NCBI GenBank assembly: GCA_029062865.1 | Contig: JAIDPG010000063.1 | Location: 1 to 43,994 of the forward strand | Reading direction: 5' to 3' | DNA: 43,994 nt | DNA from: Oscillospiraceae bacterium | Lineage (GTDB): Bacteria; Bacillota; Clostridia; Oscillospirales; Ruminococcaceae | Shown here: piece after piece, positions 38,735 to 43,994 of the stretch | How positions within the stretch are numbered: the first letter of the stretch is position 1 | How the letters are laid out: each line of letters opens with the position of its first letter | Notes under the pieces: model-generated | What the model saw: the letters and a program-made list of their open reading frames with translations, nothing else | The model's database searches: none | What the model was told of the DNA's origin: nothing | Position numbers and translations under genes: made by a program

Positions 38735-38886
38735 AAATCCTCCGAGCAATCCTCGGAGGATTTACACCCCGCATTGTTTTTGCGAAGCAAAAACAATGCT
38801 AGCAATGAGCGTTCGTCAAACCCGAAGGGCGCAGACGAATGCCATTGCGGTAAGTCAAAATCCCCTCGGCGAAGCCGAGGGGATTT
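38735..38886. terminator. Two terminators flanking a repeat hairpin
   Basis: Terminator A (38735-38763): AAATCCTCCGAG, CAATC, CTCGGAGGATTT. Terminator B (38858-38886): AAATCCCCTCGGC, GAA, GCCGAGGGGATTT. Between them (38771-38848) are a perfect hairpin GCATTGTTTTTGC/GCAAAAACAATGC, then CTAGC and a second stem-loop GCAATGAGCGTTCGTC with GACGAATGCCATTGC. The CTAGC links the middle part loosely with the dispersed hairpin family. The block separates the sigma/anti-sigma pair from convergent htpG. Confidence 0.8.
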
Positions 38887-38890
38887 GCAC

Positions 38891-40789
38891 TTACTGAGAC
38901 ATGATCTCGCAAAGCTTATTCGCGAAGTCAACGGGGTTCTCTATCGCCATACCCTCGATAAGCAGCGCTTGATTGTAGAGCAGCTCGGCGTATTCGCCCG
39001 CCTTGTCCTTGTCGGTCTCGTAAAGGGATTTCAGCTTGCCGAAGATCGCGTGGTTCGGGTTTATTTCCAGAACCTTTTCGGCTTTCGCGCCTTGTCCGTC
39101 GGGCATCGCGGAAAGCACCTTTTCCATTTCCACGGACAGCATACCCTCGCTGGTTATGCAGACCGGGTGAGTTTTCAGGCGCTGCGAGAGCTTCACGGAC
39201 TTTACCTTGCCGCCGAGGCTCTCCGTGAGATAGTCGAACAGCGGCTTGTTATCCTCTTCCTCCTTTTTGATCTCCTCTTTCTCCTCCTCGGTGCCGAGGT
39301 CGAGGTCGTCCGCGGAGACAGACTTGTACTCCTTGCCGTCATAGTCGTGCATCATCTGCAGGCAGAACTCGTCAACGTGGTCTGTGAGGTAGAGTATCTC
39401 GTAGCCCTTTTCGCGCACCATATCGGTCTGCGGGAGGCTTTCGATCCTCGAAACGGACGAGCCGCTCGCGAAGTAGATGTACTTCTGCTCCTCCTTCATA
39501 CGGGAAACGTACTCCTCAAGCGTCGTCGAGCCGCCGTTCGAGCTTTTGAACATCAACAGATCCTGGAGCTCGGCCTTGTTCATTCCATAGCTCTCGTAAA
39601 TGCCGTATTTTATCTGCGTGCCGAACGTCTCAAAAAACTTCTCGTACTTCTCGCGGTCGTTTTTCTGCAGCTTTTTCAGCTCGTTCTTGATCGACTTTTC
39701 AATAGCCTTCGCGATGATCTTGAGCTGGCGGTCGTGCTGGAGCATTTCGCGGGAAATGTTCAGCGACAAGTCCTCGCTGTCTACAAGTCCCTTTACAAAG
39801 CTGAAATAGTCGGGGAGAAGATCGGCGCATTTCTCCATTATCATCACGCCGCTGGAATAGAGCTGCAAGCCCTTTTCATAGTTCTTCGAGTAGTAGTCGA
39901 ACGGCGCTTTTTCGGGGATATAAAGCAGCGCGGAGTAGGTCGCGGTGCCCTCGGTCTTGGAGTGAATGTGAAGCAGCGGGTCGGAGTAATCGTGGAACTT
40001 GTCCTTGTAGAATTCGTTGTAGTCCTCGTCCTTGAGCTCGCTTTTCGATTTCTTCCAGATCGGTATCTGCGAGTTGAGCGTTTCGGTGACTATCTCCTTG
40101 TCGTACTCCGGCTCAACGCCGTCAACGCCCGTGCCCTCGCGGAGCTTCTCGTGCTCGACGTCCATTATAATAGGATAGCGAATGTAGTCGGAATACTTCT
40201 TCACAAGCTCGCGGATACGATACGGCGTGAGGTACTCGTCGTAGTTCTCGTCGTCCGTGTTGTCCTTGATTTCAAGGGTTATCGTCGTGCCGAACGTGTC
40301 CTTGTCCGCCTCGGCGATCGTGTAGCCGTCCGCGCCGCTGCTAGTCCAGATAAACGCGTCCTCGCTTCCGTAAGCGCGCGAGATAACCGTGACCTTCTTC
40401 GCGACCATAAACGCCGAGTAAAAGCCCACGCCAAACTGCCCGATGATGTCAACGTCCTCGGACTTTTCGTTTTCGTTTTTGAACGCGAACGAGCCGCTCT
40501 GCGCGATAGTGCCGAGGTTGTTTTCGAGCTCCTCTTTAGTCATTCCGATGCCGTTGTCCGAGATGACAAGCCTGCGGTCGCCCTTGTCCGCCTCGATCTT
40601 TACGCGCATATCCGAGCGCGAGACCGCCTCGCCCTCGCCCGAGAGCGTCTTGAAGTACAGCTTGTCCATAGCGTCCGACGCGTTTGAGATAAGCTCGCGC
40701 AGGAATATTTCTTTATGTGTGTAAATCGAGTTGATCATAAGCTCCAGAAGGCGCTTGCTTTCGGCTTTGAATTCTTTTGTTTCACTCAT
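38891..40789 (-). CDS. htpG: Molecular chaperone HtpG (Hsp90)
   Basis: The 632-residue protein has the GHKL ATPase domain (about 1-230) with ELISNASDAMDK, DNGIGM, GTIAQSGS and GQFGVGFYSAFMVA, a middle domain with YIPEKAPFD and NISREMLQ, and a C-terminal dimerisation domain. Start ATG is placed at 40789 after AAAGGAG; the frame extends to 40822 but this lies inside the CIRCE operator. HtpG is an ATP-dependent chaperone. Control by HrcA is predicted from the CIRCE element in the leader. Confidence 0.97.
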   Translation of the reverse strand: MSETKEFKAESKRLLELMINSIYTHKEIFLRELISNASDAMDKLYFKTLSGEGEAVSRSDMRVKIEADKGDRRLVISDNGIGMTKEELENNLGTIAQSGSFAFKNENEKSEDVDIIGQFGVGFYSAFMVAKKVTVISRAYGSEDAFIWTSSGADGYTIAEADKDTFGTTITLEIKDNTDDENYDEYLTPYRIRELVKKYSDYIRYPIIMDVEHEKLREGTGVDGVEPEYDKEIVTETLNSQIPIWKKSKSELKDEDYNEFYKDKFHDYSDPLLHIHSKTEGTATYSALLYIPEKAPFDYYSKNYEKGLQLYSSGVMIMEKCADLLPDYFSFVKGLVDSEDLSLNISREMLQHDRQLKIIAKAIEKSIKNELKKLQKNDREKYEKFFETFGTQIKYGIYESYGMNKAELQDLLMFKSSNGGSTTLEEYVSRMKEEQKYIYFASGSSVSRIESLPQTDMVREKGYEILYLTDHVDEFCLQMMHDYDGKEYKSVSADDLDLGTEEEKEEIKKEEEDNKPLFDYLTESLGGKVKSVKLSQRLKTHPVCITSEGMLSVEMEKVLSAMPDGQGAKAEKVLEINPNHAIFGKLKSLYETDKDKAGEYAELLYNQALLIEGMAIENPVDFANKLCEIMSQ

Positions 40790-40815
40790 AATGGGGTCTC
40801 TCCTTTGTAATTGTT

Positions 40816-40842
40816 TTAGCACTCTCTTATACAGAGTGCTAA
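40816..40842. promoter_or_regulatory. CIRCE operator
   Basis: Perfect TTAGCACTC, 9-base spacer, GAGTGCTAA, the HrcA-binding inverted repeat of class I heat-shock genes. It lies just after the htpG promoter and before the start codon, so HrcA would repress htpG in the absence of heat stress. Confidence 0.97.
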
Positions 40843-40853
40843 TCTCTATTTAT

Positions 40854-40881
40854 ATTATACCACGATCGAGAAAAAAATCAA
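40854..40881 (-). promoter_or_regulatory. htpG promoter
   Basis: TTGATT (40876-40881), 16-base spacer, TATAAT (40854-40859) on the minus strand. CIRCE lies 12 bases downstream of the -10 box. Confidence 0.85.
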
Positions 40882-40895
40882 GTGTAATTCGTACA

Positions 40896-40925
40896 AAAAA
40901 TCCCTCTGAAGTCAGAGGGATTTTT
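40896..40925. terminator. Bidirectional terminator between htpG promoter and lipoprotein gene
   Basis: AAAAATCCCTCTGA, AG, TCAGAGGGATTTTT, a 14-base stem with A tract on the left and T tract on the right. It ends the 40951 lipoprotein transcript on the minus strand, just before the htpG promoter. Confidence 0.85.
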
Positions 40926-40950
40926 GTGCATTTTTTCAAAGCAAGTGTTT

Positions 40951-41760
40951 TTAACTCGGGATCTCATCCAATATCAACTCATCATAGAACCCGAAATAGT
41001 CGGGAATCGTAATGTCGCACGCTTCTATTCTGAGACCGTCGCTTGTTCTAACCAGCTTCGCGCCGGCTTTGGATATGATGTCCTTGTCGGCGCCCCAGTT
41101 TTCCTTTGCCCCGAAGGACGTTACCGTGATAAGCACCGTGTTCTCGTCGGGGTACTCGATCGAATCGAGATACAGTGTGTCCATTCCCAAGCCCAAACCT
41201 CTGCCGTAAGGGTCGGGGGACATATACAGGTCGCCGTTTTCGGCAACGGTAAAGAATCCGTTTTCGGTCATTTTCAGGAAGTCGTTTTTCAGCTCCTCCC
41301 CGACAAGCCCGTCAAGCTTTTCGTTCAGCTCGTCAAAAGTATTCGCGGGCAGTCCGACCGTTTTGTAATATTCAAAGGTGTACGGCTTGCCCAAAACGTT
41401 TGTCCGTTCCACGGAGATCTTCCGCGTTTTGTCCATAAGCTGTTCGGTGTTCATCGTCGGAGTCATCGCGAGATAGAATTCTGCGTAGTCGCTCAACAGC
41501 CTGATTGGTTGTTCCTTGTCATTAAGCGATCTTTTCTGACCGTTTTCAACAATTATCAGTTCTTTTATCACATTTTCGAACGGGGGGGAATTTTCTGATG
41601 AACTTGAAGCTGCAGGCGACGGGCTTGTTCTTTCCATCAAACTGCTACTTACACTTGTCTGTTTCTCCGGCGGCAACGAGACGCCCCCACGCGAGTTCTC
41701 GGAGCAGCCAGTAAGTACTATTAACGCAATCAATAACGACAATATTTTTATGAATCGCAT
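40951..41760 (-). CDS. Lipoprotein of unknown function
   Basis: The 269-residue protein (start ATG 41760, ribosome binding site AAAGGAG) has lipobox LTGC (Cys19), a Ser/Pro/Thr-rich linker (about 25-60) and a mixed alpha/beta domain with FENVIKELIIVENGQK, GLPANTFDELNEKLDG and VLITVTSFGAKENWG. No domain is recognised. It follows a C39-like peptidase gene by 19 bases and may share its transcript. The linker is typical of cell-surface proteins crossing the wall. Confidence 0.75.
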   Translation of the reverse strand: MRFIKILSLLIALIVLTGCSENSRGGVSLPPEKQTSVSSSLMERTSPSPAASSSSENSPPFENVIKELIIVENGQKRSLNDKEQPIRLLSDYAEFYLAMTPTMNTEQLMDKTRKISVERTNVLGKPYTFEYYKTVGLPANTFDELNEKLDGLVGEELKNDFLKMTENGFFTVAENGDLYMSPDPYGRGLGLGMDTLYLDSIEYPDENTVLITVTSFGAKENWGADKDIISKAGAKLVRTSDGLRIEACDITIPDYFGFYDELILDEIPS

Positions 41761-41779
41761 GGTAACTCCTTTCATAGGT

Positions 41780-42433
41780 TTAATACTCATTTGTAAGAAT
41801 TATATAATCCGCAATAGTTCCATTGTTTTTGTAAACCTGCATTTCATCTAATGAGTGCTCTTGACCATCCCATGGATCGATTATGATATATTTTCCATTC
41901 TCCTTTCCAATAACGGTAGCCCAATGCTGAGAATTTGCGCCACTGTAATCCGTTCCATACGCATGTATAACCACTGGGTTTCCCAATTGCAACTGTGCAT
42001 CTATTCCCTTCAGAGTCTCACTTCCACTTGTATTTACAGTATATGCACCCCATTCACTAATGACAGGATTATGACCGTTTGTTGAGGATTCAGTCGTGAT
42101 CTGATCTGGCGTTATTTTTCTCCCATTTTTTATACTTAATGCAGTAGCAAAAGCGTATGTGCAACAAGAACTTAGTGCATTGGTATACCCGTAATTGTTA
42201 CCTAATTGACTATAACGATACGCCGAATTGTAGGATAACTTTTTATGATCTCCGTGTATAGTTTCTTGTGCTTTTTTTATTGCCGCTGCATCATCCTTGT
42301 TTGTAACAATGGGCGAACCATCGTAATAAGTCCTCAGCCCTGCCATTTTGGCAGCAAGAAAACGATAGAGATTTTTCCGTTGCGTATCTGTTGTTGCATA
42401 GGACGGCGTTGTAGAAGCAGTTACACTTGACAT
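41780..42433 (-). CDS. C39-like cysteine peptidase-fold protein
   Basis: The 217-residue open frame from ATG 42433 has a papain/C39_2-like pattern with Cys90/91 in ALSSCCTYAFATAL, His170 in NSQHWATVIG, and Asp186 in YIIIDPWDG, the expected Cys-His-Asp order. No signal peptide is visible and the base content is far more AT-rich than most of the window. The same frame stays open 5' of the ATG to about 42650 but without a start codon, and a strong ribosome binding site lies upstream in another frame. The real N-terminus is therefore uncertain. It may process a peptide or be a toxin-like effector. Confidence 0.75.
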   Translation of the reverse strand: MSSVTASTTPSYATTDTQRKNLYRFLAAKMAGLRTYYDGSPIVTNKDDAAAIKKAQETIHGDHKKLSYNSAYRYSQLGNNYGYTNALSSCCTYAFATALSIKNGRKITPDQITTESSTNGHNPVISEWGAYTVNTSGSETLKGIDAQLQLGNPVVIHAYGTDYSGANSQHWATVIGKENGKYIIIDPWDGQEHSLDEMQVYKNNGTIADYIILTNEY

Positions 42434-42525
42434 GTCATCGCTTTTTCGGATTGTTTTAGGCGAATATGTAAATAAATCCTCCGAGACAGTATGCTCAAAA
42501 GTATCTCTGTCTATAATGATACTTT

Positions 42526-42627
42526 CTACATCATTTGATTTCTCCTGCGATATTCTGGGATTTGTTTTTCCGCAGAAATCTTTGGCACGATTGTGCTGTC
42601 CACATATTTGTCCTGTACGTTCATCAT
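42526..42627 (-). CDS. Short open frame with strong ribosome binding site, probably the disrupted 5' end of the C39 gene
   Basis: ATG at 42627 follows AAGGAGGAC and begins MMNVQDKYVDSTIVPKISAE, 33 codons. Over the same bases another frame is open and continues without interruption into the C39-like gene. The simplest reading is a frameshift between the translation start and the peptidase. Alternatives are a real short peptide or programmed slippage at GGAAAAAC (around 42566-42573). No family recognised. Confidence 0.45.
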   Translation of the reverse strand: MMNVQDKYVDSTIVPKISAEKQIPEYRRRNQMM

Positions 42628-42690
42628 TTTTGTCCTCCTTGTGGGTGAATGAATTTTTCTGTTATATTATGTATAACATTTGTGCTAAGA

Positions 42691-42719
42691 ATTATACCCT
42701 TAAGTCGATTTAATTTCAA
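42691..42719 (-). promoter_or_regulatory. Promoter of the C39-like gene region
   Basis: TTGAAA (42714-42719), 17-base spacer, TATAAT (42691-42696) on the minus strand. The leader has hairpin GTTATA/TATAAC (42661-42677). Confidence 0.75.
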
Positions 42720-42766
42720 TATATTTTAGACAAGCGCCCTTTTTTGGGGAACAAAATCAAAAACTA

Positions 42767-42870
42767 GCTCATCTAATTTATATTATACTACGATTGTGAA
42801 AAAACGAGATATAATTTAACAAAAAGCCGCCAATTTGGAGCGCTTTTTGTGCAATTATCCAAAGCGCTTC
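42767..42870. repeat. Second copy of the htpG upstream segment
   Basis: This segment aligns with 40838-40945 over about 105 bases, for example TTTATATTATACTACGATTGTG against TTTATATTATACCACGATCGAG, and later CTTTTTGTGCAATTATCCAAAGC against TTTTTGTGCATTTTTTCAAAGC. The two copies flank the AT-rich region with the lipoprotein and peptidase. The CIRCE sequence is not part of this copy. The rest of the 42720-42960 gap has no recognisable gene. Confidence 0.65.
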
Positions 42871-42914
42871 GATGCCCTTACTGCAATGGTTAAATTTGGT
42901 TGTAATAATGGGAA

Positions 42915-42944
42915 TTCACACGCTCATAATACAGTTAGTATATT
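42915..42944 (+). promoter_or_regulatory. Probable promoter of the ferritin-like gene
   Basis: TTCACA (42915-42920), 18-base spacer, TATATT (42939-42944), with AGGAGG at the ribosome binding site just upstream of 42960. Each box has one mismatch to consensus. Confidence 0.5.
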
Positions 42945-42959
42945 TTAGGAGGTTTTATT

Positions 42960-43409
42960 ATGGAATATTCCGGACTTGGCGAACGTCAGACGACGGCAAT
43001 TCTGGAGAGCGTTTACCGCAACGCGCGAATGGCTTATAAATCTACGGACGAGATTTTGTCTCGGTGCCGCTCCCGCGAATTCTACGGGGAGCTTGAAAAG
43101 GAGCGCGAGCGCTATAAAACCGTCGCGGCGCGCGCCAGACGCGAGCTCGCGCGGCTTGGGGCGCACGCCTACGAAGCGCCGCTGGGCGTGCGGGCTATGG
43201 TGAAAACGGGCATCGCGATGAAAACCGCGAAAAACCGCGACACGGGCTACCTCGCGGAGATTATGTACAAGGGCACGAACAACGGCGTTATCGATATGCA
43301 GCGCGTTTTGAACCGCTCTCGCCGCGCCGAGCCCGAAATCAGAGAGTCCGCCGAGAAGCTGCTCGACCGCGAGCGCGAGTTCTGCGAAAATCTGAGGAAG
43401 TACCTATGA
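42960..43409 (+). CDS. Ferritin-like four-helix protein (DUF2383-like)
   Basis: The 149-residue protein is all helical. It opens ERQTTAILESVYRNARMAYKSTDEILSR and ends MYKGTNNGVIDMQRVLNRSRRAEPEIRESAEKLLDREREFCENLRKYL, resembling a family of small clostridial ferritin-like proteins of unknown role. The order of helices is about 5-30, 35-65, 75-95 and 105-148. Ribosome binding site AGGAGG is strong. It is followed by a terminator and is a single-gene unit. Confidence 0.65.
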   Translation: MEYSGLGERQTTAILESVYRNARMAYKSTDEILSRCRSREFYGELEKERERYKTVAARARRELARLGAHAYEAPLGVRAMVKTGIAMKTAKNRDTGYLAEIMYKGTNNGVIDMQRVLNRSRRAEPEIRESAEKLLDREREFCENLRKYL

Positions 43410-43497
43410 GCCGCCGCGAAGCTCCCGCCGCGGACGAGATTTTTCCGTCCGATATTGCCGCGGGTAATAACAAGACAATTCACAAGCCGTAGTTTAA

Positions 43498-43530
43498 CGC
43501 CGCGCCCTCGTTTGAGACGAGGGCGCGGCG
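43498..43530. terminator. Bidirectional terminator
   Basis: CGCCGCGCCCTCGT, TTGAG, ACGAGGGCGCGGCG, a 14-base perfect stem followed by GTTTTTA. It separates convergent genes. Confidence 0.9.
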
Positions 43531-43534
43531 GTTT

Positions 43535-43994
43535 TTAGTTTACGGTTTTGTTGTACACTATGTTTTCGAGAACGATTTCCGCGCGCTCGCGATAGATCGC
43601 GTTCTGCTCGTCATTGCTTGTCTTGCTGTCAAGCCCCGTTCTGACGGCGATTATTACGTTGTCGGGACAGTCGTTCCACTCGGCTTTTTCGGGGAGCTTT
43701 GTCTTGTTCGCGCGAATTCCCACGCCGCAGAACAGCTCTTCCTCGGTGAATTTATCCGTCTGCGGGAGAAAAAACGCGCGCATGGCTTCCTCGTCCTTGC
43801 TTTTGTCCTCGAAGTTCACGCGCTCGGTGAAGCCCTCGTCCGTGATTATCAGCATCGCCGTGCCGTATTCCAGCTCGGACGTGAGGCGCTGGCGCTGAGT
43901 GTCGTCATATTGCGACGTTCCCCCGCGCTGGCTTCTGTCGATAAAATTCACCGAAACGTGAACCTTGCCGTTGCCGTCAAAGTCGGGGCAATAC
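43535..43994 (-). CDS. C-terminal part of a gene cut by the window edge
   Basis: The frame stays open to the window end, so the 5' part is missing. The visible 153 residues start YCPDFDGNGKVHVSVNFIDRSQ, with a DxDGNGK calcium-binding-like loop, and end with ERAEIVLENIVYNKTVN. The listed alternative start (GTG at 43951) would be inside the loop region and has no good ribosome binding site. No family is recognised. It is likely an extracellular or surface protein fragment, from the loop alone, so this is uncertain. Confidence 0.7.
   Translation of the reverse strand, partial: YCPDFDGNGKVHVSVNFIDRSQRGGTSQYDDTQRQRLTSELEYGTAMLIITDEGFTERVNFEDKSKDEEAMRAFFLPQTDKFTEEELFCGVGIRANKTKLPEKAEWNDCPDNVIIAVRTGLDSKTSNDEQNAIYRERAEIVLENIVYNKTVN

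Noticed and set aside
38774-40687. Plus-strand open frame of 637 residues opposite htpG
   Set aside because: It is the antisense shadow of htpG; its composition (leucine, valine, arginine and histidine rich) is typical of reverse-complement reading of a GC-rich gene.

Overview
The window reads as a chromosome fragment of a Gram-positive anaerobe of the Clostridia (Bacillota), most plausibly an Oscillospirales/Ruminococcus-like gut or rumen organism. This is inferred from several signs: vegetative sigma-A promoters with 17-base spacers, strong AGGAGG-type ribosome binding sites, ribonuclease Y, single-chain dimeric glycyl-tRNA synthetase, an rpsF-ssb-rpsR operon with a zinc-binding S18, a CIRCE operator, lipoproteins with Gram-positive lipoboxes, a secreted GH5 mannanase-like enzyme, glycogen/maltodextrin enzymes and a [FeFe]-hydrogenase-derived sensor. 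No phage or complete IS is present. The first 20 bases look like a leftover Tn5/Nextera mosaic end, so the left edge is probably a contig end.

Layout. 1-5.7 kb: an autoregulated MarR regulator divergent from a GT4 glycosyltransferase, then a degenerate EAL-HDOD protein, an FkbM-type methyltransferase and a membrane-anchored protein. 5.7-9.0 kb (minus): an operon DUF4259 (duplicated) - MBL hydrolase - AraC regulator - DUF2000. 9.0-9.9 kb: a TauE/SafE exporter. 9.9-14.5 kb (minus): rny, then a soluble fusion of ferredoxin, [FeFe]-hydrogenase H-cluster domain and chemoreceptor signalling domain, followed by a zinc ribbon and a DUF5131 protein. 14.5-15.3 kb: a long non-coding gap with promoters and twin hairpins. 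15.3-21.3 kb: a tightly coupled operon for acyl-chain biosynthesis (PlsC-like acyltransferase, ACP, a KS fused to a dead KS/chain-length-factor-like half, KR, DH, phosphopantetheinyl transferase, flavoprotein). 21.4-28.3 kb (minus): glyQS coupled to a GH5 lipoprotein, then two expanded families of small exported proteins, one apparently derived from pilin. 28.4-29.7 kb: ilvE plus a small gene. 30.2-34.5 kb: glgP and a GH13 amylase. 34.7-36.1 kb (minus): rpsF-ssb-rpsR with a 162-base palindromic element inside it. 36.9-38.7 kb: ECF sigma/anti-sigma pair. 38.9-40.8 kb (minus): CIRCE-controlled htpG. 41-42.7 kb: an AT-rich island with a lipoprotein and a C39-like peptidase, bounded by two similar non-coding segments. 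43-44 kb: a ferritin-like helical protein and a truncated gene.

The two most unusual systems are the acyl-chain operon at 15.3-21.3 kb and the hydrogenase-chemoreceptor fusion at 10.9-12.8 kb. The acyl operon has every type II chain-building step except enoyl reduction and malonyl loading, so a polyene or unsaturated acyl product is a reasonable hypothesis. The fusion keeps the H-cluster cysteines but lacks the usual proton-relay cysteine, and is predicted to be a cytoplasmic H2/redox sensor.

Many intergenic gaps carry dispersed structured repeats, often starting at or next to a stop codon. Three families recur: hairpin elements ending in an ACACTTCGC motif, AGAGGTAAG-type inverted repeats, and ACAATGTACAAT-type repeats.
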